Assembly (NCBI GenBank): GCA_029216955.1 | Contig: JANAVB010042223.1 | Span: 60,795-124,794, forward strand | Reading direction: 5' to 3' | DNA from: Iris pallida | Taxonomy: Eukaryota > Streptophyta > Magnoliopsida > Asparagales > Iridaceae | Length of the DNA stretch: 64,000 nucleotides | Part shown: positions 25,511-37,774 of the stretch, in pieces | Position numbering within the stretch: the first letter of the stretch is position 1 | Layout of the letters: each line of letters opens with the position of its first letter | Program-made: the position numbers and the translations under genes | The notes under the pieces: generated by a model | Seen by the model: only the letters and a program-made list of their open reading frames with translations | Told to the model about the DNA's origin: nothing | The model's database searches: none

Positions 25511-26652
25511 CATGCATATGTATCACGCAAAATGTTTGTGTCCACTATATCTATATTCTCATGTCCCAAATAAAATCAAATTCTATATCAAGAGCAGCAT
25601 TTAGATCTCTACCAAGATTGCAAAGTAGTGATTGATGTAATCAAGACAGTTTTATTATTATTATTACTACGTTAATACGAGAATAATAACAAGAAGGAAA
25701 TAACAATAAAATCTGTTCTGTTTATCTGTTTAAAGAAGAAACCATTTGAAATCCAGAGTTAAAATATCAAATCCAAGGTAAAGTCTAGCAAATCATCGAT
25801 TCATTGTATTAAGAAGAAATTCATGGTAAGAAGTTACACAAGTTACTCCTAAGTAAACAATGAGAAGCAAAACAAAACAGAACAACAATAATTCCTTCTT
25901 CTTTTTTTTTGAAGGACTGCCACAAAAATAGAGAAAACATGTTCGAAAACCTTTAAGGTACAATCTGATAATCATATGCGTCTGTCCAAAATCATGGTAC
26001 ACTAAATCCTCGTCATACTAGTAAGCAAGGCTACGATAATCACAGAGTCTTCGACTTAGGCACATACCTCTAGAATCATGGTATTTAACATTTTCGCGAT
26101 GTCGCTAGCTTGGCTGCGAAAACCTTAAATTCCCACACCCGAGAAATATATCCAAGTCAAACTATATGTCCTCACCATGCTGGCTAATATGACTGTAGAA
26201 GACTAGATTCCATAACTTGGATGACCTAGCCCATATAATTTCATCTTGCCAAAATTAAATTAAATCGACAATGAATACCCAAAAATCAAATCAAATTTAT
26301 CAACGAACTTCAAAATTCAAAAATGAACAAATCCATCAAATCATATAAATACAAACTCGGATGCAACAGCTAACATCAAGATTCAAAATTCAACAATCAT
26401 TCATCAAAATCAATAAATACAAACTCAAATTCAACCATAATCCATCAAAATCAAATTCAACAACAGAAAGTAAAGATAAATCAAATCAAGGGAAAAAGAC
26501 TTTTCAAATCGAAGTTAAAATAAGATTCTCAAGGGTCGTCCCAGGAATCTCTCAAGGGTTCCTAACCGTGATTGAGTATCTTCAAAAATATATCTTAATC
26601 CTACTGCAGGCTATAGTGGTACTCTAGTTCGAATACCACTACACAAACTCGA

Positions 26653-26677
26653 CCTGCATGGGCCACCACTAAAAACG
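26653..26677 (-). promoter_or_regulatory. Presumptive primer-binding region of element A
   Basis: Directly downstream of the 5' LTR in element orientation the minus strand reads CGTTTTTAGTGGTGGCCCATG then CAGG. Nearly the same sequence follows the K LTR (56457-56481) and a variant follows the B 5' LTR (20178-20200). It does not match the usual initiator-Met site TGGTATCAGAGC; the tRNA is not assigned. Confidence 0.5.
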
Positions 26678-29600
26678 TGTCACGACCCGTACCCACTGTT
26701 AGGGTACGAGAACGTAACGACGCTCAGCCTACGCCGCAGTGTCGGCGGTAGTATGCTGTCCTAGGTTACAACATCTAACATATAATGCTAAGCAGTTTAT
26801 ACTTCCCGAATGGGGGTGACATAGCAGATACAGTCTCAATCACATCTAAGGTAGAGCATGATAAAGATAGATAAAACATAAAATCCAAAAAAGATACATG
26901 AGATAGAAGTCTAAGTGTCTAAGATACATAAACCCAAAAATATATCGCAAAACTCAAATATAGTAATCCACAAAGTAAATACAACTCCAGACAAAATGAA
27001 ATAACTATCTAAACAACCTCTACTGTGTCTCCTCTATGCTAGCAGGCAATCCCAGGCTATCTGTAAAATTTATCAACAGGTCCAGTCAGGACAGGAGCGA
27101 GTACAGTACATCTCAACAGATCATAGCAGGTTAAAAAATATAATCATACAGTAAAGTAAGATACAGGTACTGAAAGAAGTGCAGTATGTAAACAGAGAGA
27201 GAGAGCTGTAATAGAAATATCTACTATAAATATAGACTAACAGTGGCTAGTGATTCAGAGTACAATATAGACATGTAAATGGCCTGGGATGATTCTGATA
27301 AGACACTACGGAATGATTCTGATAAGATACTAGTGGTGTATTATTCACATGTCCATTTCTACTCCTCCGTACCCCCAATCAATACACAAGGATCCAACCA
27401 GGTTATGTTATGATTCTATGTAACAGCCCCCGAAGGGTGGTAAGCCCCCGAAGGGTGATAAGCCCCCGAAGGGTGGTACATAGTAGACCCATAAATGGGA
27501 TAAGGATTCCAGGAAGACTCTGTGATCATAAGAGTATATGTCACAAGTGATCGAAGAACCAACGAAGCATAGTGATACGCCATGTAAGTGAAACGCACAG
27601 AACATAGAGTACCCGATGCTACCTAAGGATAACATCTCAAGAAGGGATCCATATAGTACTAATCTGTGTGACCAACGTGACAGTATCAAGTAAAGTAATT
27701 TAATGCAGGAAATAATTCTAAGCAGGATATGAAATGATCAGAGAATGTACTCGCCTGATAACCTGAACAGCTGATAAGTATAAGGGGTCCAACTGAAGCC
27801 ATAGAGTCCTATTTAAAGCAACACAGGTTACAAGGTGTTCAAGTTGTAATAAATAAATCTCTACAAGCAATCTATTTTATCCTAGGTTCTTCTAAGTCAA
27901 AATTACTACAGGTCAACTCCGGTCAATAATTTAGTCAAACTAGGTCAAGTATTGACTTACAGTTGACTTTGGGTCAACTGGTCAACTCTGGTCAAACAGG
28001 GTCAATTCTAGTCTAATTATTAAGGATATAAAGTGTACTTCGTTATTCGTACGTCGAAACTTACGACACGCAAATCGAGATAAGAATATCAATGGTAAGG
28101 TTGATAATCTTATTATTGTGATCCACGGGTCCATCTTGTCAATTTCAGCGATGTGAGATCACTGGAATTGACTGAGCTTAGTTTCGTTGTACTAATCCCG
28201 AAATACAAACATTATAAGAATTAATTATTAATTATTTATAAAAAGGCTAAACTCAGAGAAATTATCAACAAACTTTGTCGGACGATGAAATAAACATCGC
28301 CAACGTGTCCAGAATGGTCAAATTAGCTAGGATTGCCTACCCATCGGTCCAATTTGGACACAAGGGCAAAAAGGTCATTTCGGGTCAAAACGGTGTCTAT
28401 GTCGGAGCCGTTTTGCACCGAAAAATGTGCAAGAAAACAAGTCTACAAAATATAACAAATTATATGTCCACAAAACCAGAATGACGATACGAACCCAACG
28501 GTATCCCCAGAATTGAATTCCGTTGACCCGATCTCAATTTGGCCAGTTGACCAGAACTTAGAATTCTGGTTTGCACGAAAATACGTGCCGGAGTCAAAGT
28601 TCTCAAAACTCAGCAAACTACATGTCAACGAGTCCAAAATGACGATACAAACTCAACGGTATATCCGAAATTGGATTCCGATGAGCCGATCTAAAAATGA
28701 CCCGTTGACCCGGATATTGGTATCCGACTTGCACCGAAATACGTACCGGATCCAATGTCCACCAAAACCTAGCAAATTATATGTCAACGAGTCCAGAATG
28801 ACGATACGAACTCAACGGTATATCCAGAATTGGAATCCGATGAGCCGGCGTCAAAAAGTCTCGTTGACCTAGAATGTGGGACCCACTTTGCACCGAAAAA
28901 TGTGTCAGGGCCCACATTCTCCAAATCTAACAAATTTTATATGAAAACATGCCAGAACGATGCCACGAGTCTAATGGTGGTGTCAGAAATGAAATCTGGA
29001 GTCCCGTGTTCAAAAATAGAATTTTACAAGTTGGAAATTACGAATTCGGACGGCCAACTTTGGCGTCGAATTCAACCAATCAAACAAGCTCACAATGAAA
29101 CGAACTGGAGGGGTAGTAAGAGGGTTAAACCAGCTTCGCACAGGAATTGGTAGCACGCCAAAAGGAGCTGCTGTGCAGGAGATACAAGCTGACGAAGTTG
29201 GCCCCGCGAAACTGTCCAAATTTAATACAATTTAAACGGTCAACTTGGTGGCCGATTTTGATGTATCAAACGATAAAATTAACGGACGAAAATTGATAGG
29301 GGTGAAGGTGGATATACCAAGATTGTGACGGAGTAAAGAAATCGCCGATCCAACGGTCGAATTCCCAGGAAAACGGACGCAAAGTTGCTGCGACGGAACG
29401 TGATTTCAGTCTCGTTCCCGAGCTCGTCACGACGGGACGTCGTGCAAAACGCACGGATCGCCTATTCGGTGCGTCGGGGAAGAACGTGGCGGCCATAGGG
29501 TGGCTCGCCGGAGTGGGGCGCACCCATGGGGGGGGTCGCCGGAGTAACGGCGACCGACGGCGGCGGCGGCCACGCTCTCACGTGCTCGCGCCATGCAGCG

Positions 29601-31015
29601 CAGCTGCTGCTGCCGCGCGCTGGTGGTGCGTTGGCCGGGCGCGGCAGCTGCGGCGGCGGCCACGACTGCGTGGGCGGTGGCGAGCGGCCATGGCGGTGGG
29701 GGCACGCGGCTGCGGTGGTGGTTTGGTTGATGATGGTGGTGGCTCGATTTTTATGAGGAGGAGGGAAAGGAGGAGGAGAATGGGGTTGTACGGTGGTGGA
29801 GGTATGGAGTTTGGTCGACGACCGACCAGGGGGGTGGTCCGGCCATGGAGCTCGGGTGAGGAGGAGGAAGTGGTCGGGTTGTGTGGAGAAGAAAGGAGGA
29901 AGGCTGTTGGTGATGTTGCTGTTGGTGTAGTTGTGTATGAAGGAAAAAATAATAGAGTGGGAGAGAGAAAGAGATGTAATAATGTGAGGGGGAAAATTAA
30001 TGAGGGAAAAAGTAGAGAGAGAAAGAGATTCTCTCCACATTAGAGTTAGGGCCGGCCAAGGAGAAAAATTGTGAGAGTGGGTGTTGGGAAAAAATTGTAG
30101 GGTGAGGATTGATTGAGGGAAATCAAGGGTAGTAATTAATTATAGGAATTTTGGTCATTCCTATAGGGATTTAAATAAATGGAGATTCTAATAAATATTG
30201 AAATAGGTAAACATGATATTTAATATTATTTTTGGATGAAGAAAGTGAGGGTATCATGATAGAGGGTAACATGGAGCTGGGTTGGACTCGGTGGAGCCGG
30301 ATTGGGTCAAAACCGGACATTGTGCAAAAATCAAATTAAAATTAGGTGTCGATGATCATAGATAAATAAGTAGCACATGGGGATTTCAATAATTGGACAC
30401 AAGTGTCGGACGGATAGTAGGCTCAATGTGGGCCATGTCCATAATTGGGGATGACAGGTTTTTGGTCGACAGGGGACCCACAAATCAAGTTGGAAGATAA
30501 ATGTGACACCGTGGGGTGAAATAAAATTGGGTCACGTGTCAAAAAAGTTGTGCGAAGCAAATGGAGCACAAAATGGCGTGTCTGAGTGGGACACAAAGGT
30601 TATGGGTGATGAGCGTCTCGAGTAGATCATGCATGAGAAGTTGGTTTCAAGAAAATAACTGGTTTTGTGCTCCTAAATTAAAAGTCACGGTAACGTGCTA
30701 ATAATGATCAAGGAAAAGAGTAGAAAAATTAATTAATGACCAAATGGTCTAATTCGACCCGAAGTTCAGCGAAGCAAAAATAGCACAAGGGAACAAGTTT
30801 GAGTGGGACACTATATACCATTATGAAGGTAATCCTGTCCACTCCAAAACTCGTAAAAAGATTTCCATAGTTGAACATCCCTGACACTCCAAATATTAAA
30901 GGCACGGAAAAGCACACTTAAGAAAAAATAACAGAATAAATTGTTTATCGAAACCAATCAATCAGAAAATAAAACAAAAATAAAAAAAATTAACCCAAAA
31001 TTCAGGGTGCTCACA
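26678..31015 (-). repeat. 5' LTR of element A
   Basis: Counterpart of 11334-15666, with the 18-bp minisatellite at 27426-27479, the 158-bp array at 28458-28931, and the GC-rich block at about 29440-29900. It starts TGTCACGACCCGTACCC and ends GGGTGCTCACA, followed by gaatg. Confidence 0.93.
28458..28931 (+). repeat. 158-bp tandem array, three units, in A 5' LTR
   Basis: Units start at 28458, 28615 and 28774, with a degenerate fourth start at 28932 (periods 157, 159, 158). The same array is in the other A LTR. Confidence 0.9.
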
Positions 31016-31020
31016 GAATG
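31016..31020 (+). other. Right target-site duplication of element A (gaatg)
   Basis: Identical to 11329-11333; LINE F coding sequence resumes directly after it. Confidence 0.95.
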
Positions 31021-31870
31021 TCGAGCGCAAACAGCTCTGGAGCTCGCTGTTAGATATCCATCTCCAACACCCTAATACCCCCGGACTCTGCATTGGCGAC
31101 TTCAATGTCGTCAATTGTAGAGAGAAGAAGACTGGAGGCCGATCAACTCACTCATCTGCCATATTTGATTTCACCAACTTTATTTTCAACGCCCACCTGT
31201 CTCCGCTCTAGTTCTCTGGCAACGAATTCACGTGGTGCAACATGCAAGAGGGAGCTCGACAGTATTACTCTCCGCCTCGACCATGCCCTTATCAATTCGC
31301 AGTGGGCTGACCTGGCGCTCAACTTCAGACGCTTGTATCTCAGTACCACAGAATCGGACCACTCTTCGCTCCTCATTGAAATCAGCAGAAATAATTCCCA
31401 CGCAAAGAAGGACTTCTGCTTCGTAGACCGGTGGTGTCATCACCCCCAATTTAGGAACATTGTTACGGACGTCTGGAGGGGTTCTGATATCCCCAACCCC
31501 CTATATCGTGGGGCAGCCAAACATAAAGCCACCAGAAAAGTGCTCTTCTTCTGGAGTAAAGAAGTCTAGGGTGGCATCTTGCAGGCTGTCCGTATCGCTG
31601 AGGATGATGTTGCTCATACTGAAATTATGTTCGCTCATGATAGATCTCCGGTGGCTCGTGCATCTCTTTACCTCACCAGAGCGCTTTTGAAGTTTTGTCT
31701 CAAAATTGAGGAAAAAATTTAGAAACAGAACTCCAGGCTGACTTGGGATATTGAAGGCGACAAAAACACGAGTTACTTTCACTCTTGTGTCAAGGGTTGC
31801 CGACAGAAACTCAACCTTCACCAGATAAAAAATAAGAACGACCACATTCTTCATGATCAACGTGACATCC
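31021..31870 (+). pseudogene. LINE F ORF2, rest of the endonuclease domain
   Basis: Continues the endonuclease cut at 11333. GDFN (31096-31107), the Mg-binding Asp/Asn block of exonuclease-endonuclease-phosphatase folds, is intact. FTWCN appears in another frame near 31220, RLDHALINSQWADL near 31280-31320, and SDHSSLL (31350-31370), the catalytic SDH block, follows. FVDRWCHHPQF near 31425-31455 is the linker to the RT. Frames switch at least twice and a TAG occurs at 31567. Confidence 0.85.
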
Positions 31871-32960
31871 AATCGACCGCAATAGATTTTTATAATAAGC
31901 TGTTCACCAAAGGTATCATATCTAAAGATGAGGACTTCCTCGCGGACATCCCCCAACTTTTCAATGATAGAGACAACACCCAACTACTTATCCAAACCAT
32001 AAAAAATGAGGTCAAAGTTGTTGTATGGGCACTTAATGAGAGTATTGCTCCAAGCCCAGACAATTTTATGGGCGCATTCTTCAGATCCTGCTGGGACATC
32101 ATCAGGTATGACATCAGCGAGGTGGCCATCGTCTTCTTCCAAGGAGCCAGATACTCCAAAGCGATCTCCAGCACCAACCTAATCCTCATCCCCAAGAAGG
32201 ATAATTCGGAGACTTTTAAAGATGTTTACCCCCTGAGCATGTGCACCTTCATCAACAAGATCATCTCCAAGATCATAGCCAATCGTATGGCCGAGATTCT
32301 TTCTATGATTGTTTTAGAAGAACAAAGTGGTTTCGTCCGCGGATGCAACATTCTAGGCAATATCCTCCTAAGAGATGGTTACCTACTTAAAATTTACGTC
32401 TAGAGGAGGGAACATAGCCATCAAACTGGATATGGAATAGCCTATGACAGACTAGACTAGCAATCATGATCTGGGAGTTTAGAGCTTTCGGGTTTTCAAA
32501 AACATGGATTGAAATCGTCTGGAGGTCGGTCAACAATGCCTTGTTCTCCACGGTCGCCAACATCCAAGCAGACGACTATTTCAAATCTAGTTGTGGTGTT
32601 AGACAAGGGGATCCTCTTTCGTCTACCATTTCATCATTGTAGCAGAAGCCCTTAGCAGAAATCTTAACAACATGGCGAGATCCCCCCACTTCAAGCACTT
32701 CTATACTGCCAGGGGCTACCGATTATCACAAACTTGGCTTATGCTGACGACATCATCATTTTCTCTTCTAGAGAGGTAGGGTCTGTGGAGGTTGTTAACA
32801 CCACGCCAGAGATACATCAAATGTTCCGGCCAGCGCGTCAACCCTATCAAAAGTGTCATTTATGTCCATCAAACTAGTGAGAGAGAACACACCAATTTAC
32901 TCACTAACGTAACTTTCTTCTTCGTAAGTACCCTCTTTTCACATATCTGGGGTGCCTGCT
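31871..32960 (+). pseudogene. LINE F ORF2, reverse transcriptase domain
   Basis: RT blocks in order: PSPDNFMGAFFRSCW near 32050-32095, ISSTNLILIPKK near 32165-32205, FINKIISKIIANRMAEIL near 32250-32300, EEQSGFVRGCNI near 32320-32350, a broken AYDRL, GVRQGDPLS near 32596-32622, and the catalytic AYADDIIIF near 32736-32763. Several frameshifts (around 32400-32450, 32625 and 32810) make it non-functional, but the YADD core codons remain. Confidence 0.9.
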
Positions 32961-34140
32961 AGTGTACGGTAGATCTAACACGGCCCTCTACAACGTGTTA
33001 GTGAAGAAAATAAGGAAGAGAATCAAGGGATGGCAAAACGCGATTCTTTTGCCTGGTAGCAAGATCATCTTGATCCAGTACGTGCTCTCTTCCATCCCGG
33101 TCTACACCCTATCCACGTGCGCCCCAACGAAGAAAGTCATCACTAACATTAAAAACTTCTTCTCCAACTTCTTATGGGGCCACTGTGATGGCAATGATAA
33201 GCATCATTGGGTATGTTGGGACACCATGGCTAGACCCATGGATAAGGGCAGTCTCGATTTTAGCAGGCTAGCCCATGTCGTGGATGCATGCTCCATAAAA
33301 ATGTGGTGGAAGCTTCGAAAGAATGGGATATTGTGGGCTAGATTCATGAAGCCCAGATATTTCAATAATATTCACCCGTCCTCTGCTTACATCAACAACA
33401 GATCCTCGACATCATGGAGACGTATTCTGAACGGTAGGCGGCTTGCTAAACCTTTGATCCGTCTTAAGGTGGGTAAGGACGACTTCTTATATCTTTAAAG
33501 GTAGGGAGAAGATGACCTTATGACCCCTACGCCAGGTGCACCGTACAATGCTACCATTAGGGTATGTGGACCAGTAAGGGGGTCAAAATCGGGAAAGGAT
33601 CTTGGATTGGACTAGAGAGGGGCCGTTGCGACTACCACCGAATCTGGTGCTGTGATTAGCATGGATCCAGACACCTTACGGTGGTCCCTTTCAACTAATA
33701 GATTATTCTCCTTGGCCTCAGCTCATCGTGCGATTCACGGCCTCGATAACCCTTCCCCCATATATGGGGCATTTTGGCAATCATGCATTCCTAAGAAGTG
33801 GTCTTTCCTGATGTAGAAAGCAATTCGTAGGAAACTACCCACAGACAACGACCCCTTTGCCACCATCAGCTTCAGTTTAGCTTCTGCTTATCATTGTTGT
33901 CCGGAGAAAATGGTCGAGTCTGTTGAGCACATTCTTCATAGTAGTCACCAGCCTATGACAGTTTTGTACAAGTTCACTAACTTTTGTCTCCCGAACCAGG
34001 ATGATGGAGGCTTCAACGATCTCCTTGCTGCTTGGGGTAAAGCATCGCACGACCACCAGATCGTCGCAGTCGTCGCCACTTGGGTTATTTAGAAGAACAT
34101 GAACAACACAGATACGAGAGGCGACAGTACACCTCTATTC
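32961..34140 (+). pseudogene. LINE F ORF2, C-terminal region (thumb, zf-RVT-like)
   Basis: The longest open stretch, 32962-33498, encodes KIRKRIKGWQNAILLPGSK, then IPVYTLSTCAPTKKV and KIKNFFSNFLWG-type sequence, typical of plant L1 ORF2 after the RT. After a stop, WQSCIPKKWSFL near 33775-33810 and CCPEKMVESVEHILHSS near 33895-33945 represent the zf-RVT region common to plant LINEs. An RNase H domain is not seen. Confidence 0.85.
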
Positions 34141-34392
34141 AACTAATTAACGAAGTCCACAGACAAAGTTTTAAGACTAGCAGACACTACAAGCACGTCC
34201 GGGCAGATTTTTGGACACCCCTGTATAGTTGTCCTTTTCTTCCTGGCCCATGATTGGGTATTGTTTCCCATCTTTCTGCTTTCTCTTTCTGGCCAATGTT
34301 TGGGGTGTTATACCCCATTGTTTTGCTTTATGGGCTTACTTGTAAAGGTTTTGGCATTTTACGCCTTCTAGATGAATAAATTCTCGGTGTTT
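34141..34392 (+). mobile_element. LINE F 3' untranslated region
   Basis: Sequence rich in tttctgg and tttgctttatggg, ending with an AATAAA polyadenylation signal at 34374-34379 and a short tail before the (TA)n tract. No poly(A) is left. Confidence 0.6.
34374..34379 (+). terminator. AATAAA polyadenylation signal of LINE F
   Basis: Hexamer about 15 bases before the end of the LINE, where an L1 needs its signal. Confidence 0.5.
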
Positions 34393-34424
34393 AATATATA
34401 TATATATATATATTTTAATATATA

Positions 34425-34488
<64 letters not shown>
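34393..34488. repeat. (TA)n tract at the 3' border of LINE F
   Basis: Nearly pure TA with one aaaa interruption. Counterpart of 8440-8555; together they are either the split target tract or its target-site duplication after slippage. Confidence 0.95.
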
Positions 34489-34492
<4 letters not shown>

Positions 34493-35240
34493 CAAAAAGG
34501 TAACAAACAATAACTAATGGACGATAAATGTATATTACCTTTTGTGAAACTATTGTTATTAATTAATATTATCCATAAAAGCTAAAATCCAAGTCTATTA
34601 GATAACAATTGCAAATATACCTCAATAAATCTTTACATTATAAAACGTGGATCAATATTGGGTTAGCTATGGAAGCCGGTTCCCATCTAGCGGTAGTTCA
34701 AAAACACTTGATACTGTGTCACTTCAGGCTATTTATGCATGTGTGATAGAAGGACCCTTTCGGCGTGTACCCAAAATTGATCTCTTCTTTAATAATCGAG
34801 GATTTAAGAAGAATTTATGTAATATGAGATCAAATATTCTATGGACTTGAAAATCTCAAACGGTTATAACATAAGTTGTAAGAAATATAAAATACATTTA
34901 TCTATTGGTGCTACAAAATTATTCGATAACAATAAATATAAGATAGCAAATACCCAAAAAATATATTATGATAGAGGTACTAAAAACTATTTTTCATAGT
35001 GCACTATAGAGAAAAATATACAAAATAAATGTGCACTAAAAAGTATGGTACTAACAAGAAGAAATATCCATATCTTGTCATATGCAAATAAATATCTTCT
35101 CTCAAAATCACAATTAAAGACAAATCAATTAAAGAATGTCAAATGAGAGCTAGATATTCATTAAAACATGCTAGATATTAAAAGCTATTTAGGAAGCATG
35201 TTATCAAAGTAGTTCTAGTGATCACACTTATGTTGGTGCA
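34489..35240 (-). mobile_element. Unassigned AT-rich internal sequence of copia H
   Basis: Lies between the (TA)n tract and the recognisable gag/pol part of H. Both strands are full of stops and I see no copia domain. The short plus-strand frame 34647-34850 has no recognisable content. Confidence 0.35.
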
Positions 35241-36746
35241 ATTGCTTGAAAGATGTCCTCTATTGCTTTACAATCACCAACATATTTTATGGTTCTACTT
35301 GATAGAAGAAGCTTCACCTGTACCAAGAGGCAAAGAGTTTGGTATCCAAAACTTAGATCCACATTTGTTAGCTTTGGAAATCTATTTGCACAAGTTCATA
35401 TCAACAAGTTTCCTATTCTGACATTGACTATAAATATGTCCTTTCATACCGCAATAGTGACAAAAAGTATTAACATTAGTACTATATGCAACAGTATAAG
35501 AACGTGAAGTGCTGAAATATTATGTGTGTGGATACTTCTAACAGAAGGCATTGTTACATGAAGTTTTAGCTTTGCTTGCTTCATTTGAAAATATCTGTAG
35601 TTTGTGACTTTGTGATGTATCACGTGTCTTGTGTTAGACTGAGTCATAGATTTTACTACCTACTTTTCCAGTCTAATCTCTAACTTTTTAGAGTTATCAC
35701 AGATCTAATCATATTTAACAGTAAGAGCATCAATTCTAATTAGTGCTGCTATAGAGTACTTCTTTTTTTCCATTTATAATTTCTTCTTAAGTTTAGCATT
35801 TTCTTGAGTACTTTTCTCAATGCATTCGAGTGCCTCATGCAATCTAAACTCAAGTGTAGAGATTTTAGCAGAACTATCAGAAGTAGAAGTATCTCTAGCA
35901 TCGTTAAATAAACAAGTAACCTTTTCATTCTCATGCTTATAGGATAGAATATCCTTTCTACCTTGCTTATACTTATATAGAAATTTCTTATAATCCGTAA
36001 ATAAATCATGGAAGTATCAGATAATCATAAAAAAATCTATTATGTTCAAATAGAGGATTATTTTGTATCTCGTTGGATAATCCATTAAGCATAAGTTTGC
36101 ATCTTGACGAGGGCTCGCTTCTTCTTCAGAGTCGCTTGCCTCGCTTTCACACCATATACTCGTGTTAGCATACTTGCGAGACGATGATCTTTTTTGTTTG
36201 ATCATTTTTAACAATCCTACATTTCAGTAGCAGAGAAATCTTCCATCATGTGGCCTGATCTTCTACAGTTATAACACACAAGCTCTTCTTTGTATAAAGG
36301 ATTATGTTGCATCTCAAATCCCAATGCCATCATGCAAGGATTTTCTTCTTCTTTGGAGTTGCTAGATTCACTTTCATGCCTGTTCACATTAGTAGCTTCA
36401 AATAATTTCCAAATTTTATGAGATGTTGTGTAAGTAGTAATACGATTGAATTCATTTATGTCTACAGTACAACAAAGAGAATTTATTGCTTTTGCATTAA
36501 GGCCAGCTAACTTCTTTTCTTCCTCTGGGAACTATAATAAGGCTTATTTATAATAGAGGCAGTGAGAATAGAGATGATAATAGGCTTTTTGTTGCCATTG
36601 ACAACACATGACCATAAGTTAAAGTCTAAAAAATTCAGGTAGAAGCTCATCTATGTCTTCCAATAAGAAAAGTTCGTTCTATCAAATAGTGGGGGTCTAT
36701 TTGTGGACTGTCCTTCACCAGTAAATATTAATTTCATGGCTGCCAT
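35241..36746 (-). pseudogene. Copia H gag and start of pol, decayed
   Basis: Reverse strand. From a start codon at 36746: MAAMKLIFTGEGQ, then PPLFDRTNFSYWKT, the gag N-terminal (DUF4219-like) block, then a stop. FNRITTYTTSHKIWKLFEA follows near 36395-36450 (UBN2 region). A zinc knuckle CYNCRRSGHMMEDF at about 36245-36290 has lost its last cysteine. Near 36090-36160 SDSEEEASP and ANLCLMD match the acidic segment usual after copia gag. Near 35400-35450 HYCGMKGHI and near 35325 SKFWIPNS match the second knuckle and the WVPK-type motif before protease. Several frames are involved; not functional. Confidence 0.8.
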
Positions 36747-36797
36747 ATGTATATGTATACTCTAGAGTGTTATATATGAATATAACCTATTCTGATA

Positions 36798-37044
36798 CCA
36801 ATTGTAGTAATAATTGGATCAGTAGTACCTAAAAAGTGAACCCGTTTTGATACCAATTGTAGAAAATTAGAATTAGAATATAACAATTGATAATAAGGAT
36901 CAACTCTAAGGATGTTAAGCCAAATAAGAGAGTCCTTGCTCGGATACCAATTGTAGAAAATTGGAATCAAAATACAACAATTGATAATAAAAACCTACTC
37001 TAAGGATGTTAAGCCCAATAATAGAGTCCTTACTCTATACCAAT
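36798..37044 (-). repeat. Triplicated primer-site region of copia H
   Basis: The plus-strand motif gataccaattgta recurs at 36794, 36849, 36943 and (ending in the LTR) 37036. Units 36853-36946 and 36947-37039 are 94 and 93 bases long and about 85 percent alike; a shorter 55-base unit precedes them. On the minus strand each gives ATTGGTATC, the core of the initiator-Met primer site, directly after LTR-like TACA. Confidence 0.8.
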
Positions 37045-37774
37045 TGTAGGACCATTGAGCACCTCTAGGGGGGTGAATAGAGTACTTGTGCACACCAGAA
37101 TAAAGATCATCACTAAAAATTATAAGATAGTACCAAATATGAAGTAGGTAGTCTTTAAATAAATGCGTAATATAAAAAAAGATCAAAGAGAGTACATTCA
37201 AACACCAAGGTTTGTACTGGTTTCCCTCTGAAGAGAGTAATCCAATCTCGAGTACTCAAATAGATATTGAATCTACTATCTCATGAAGTACAAGCTTTGA
37301 ATCTGATGTGCTTGTAACTCCTTACAATACGTGCTTTTTATCCAAAGAGTAGTATTCAACTTACAAGCCATTAATCTGAAAGATTTGTCGACTTCAGCAA
37401 CATGATGAAAACTGAGATATTTTTAAGCCTCTTTTGACAGCTAGTACCAACTTCTAGATCAAATCGAATTGGACTGTTCAGAGAAACCTCGGATAAGTCG
37501 TTGGACTGTTCAGAGAAACCTTCTTGTATAACACTATTTGGCCCATCATTAATTTTTTATTACATATATCCAGATTTGATCATGCTTACTGCTTGTTTGC
37601 AAGTACATGTTAGAAAAAAAAGCAGTATAACACTATGATAAATTTAATTAACATTATGATAATGCTAAGTTTAAGTAGCAACATGATAGTGATTACATAA
37701 TATTAGTGACACCATCATGTTAAATTCAATCAATTAGCCATATTTAAAAATATGCTACAATTATTAGTCTAACA
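37045..37774 (-). repeat. 5' LTR of copia H
   Basis: 730 bases; plus strand starts TGTAGGACCATTGAGCACC and includes ctaggggggtgaatag, a well-known block in plant copia LTRs, and ends agtctaaca. Compared with the other LTR it lacks about 500 bases, including the TATA-like box, so this copy could not drive transcription from that promoter. Followed by acatc. Confidence 0.8.

Larger units (their letters stand above)
24014..26677 (-). mobile_element. Internal region of element A (main part)
   Basis: AT-rich, without gag, pol or any ORF above about 90 codons. It contains a TA tract (24675-24700), a (TG)n tract (24763-24788), degenerate repeats of about 180 bases between 24840 and 25510, and an AAATCAA-rich segment (26270-26480). 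Next to the right LTR, cctgcatgggccaccac at 26653-26669 is the primer-site-like sequence. Nothing else is recognisable. Confidence 0.75.
11334..31015 (-). mobile_element. LARD-like LTR retrotransposon A (4.33-kb LTRs, non-coding)
   Basis: Two LTRs of 4,333 and 4,338 bases, both starting TGTCACGA on plus and ending GTGCTCACA, flanked by gaatg duplications. On the minus strand (element orientation) the 5' LTR is 26678-31015, a primer-site-like sequence follows it, and a purine-rich GGTGGGTAGGA precedes the 3' LTR 11334-15666. After removing inserted element B, the internal region is about 2,730 bases and encodes no gag or pol domain. Size and lack of coding match large retrotransposon derivatives, which need proteins of an autonomous relative. 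Confidence 0.92.
8556..34392 (+). mobile_element. L1-type LINE F, non-functional, interrupted by LTR element A
   Basis: A forward LINE with ORF1 (DUF4283-like plus CCHC knuckle), ORF2 endonuclease, reverse transcriptase and C-terminal zf-RVT-like region, then a 3' untranslated region with AATAAA at 34374. It is split at 11333/31016 by the 19.7-kb LTR element A, with gaatg present on both sides. Removing A gives about 6.15 kb, a normal size for a full plant L1. Both ends lie in (TA)n, so a target duplication cannot be separated from the repeat. Confidence 0.85.
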
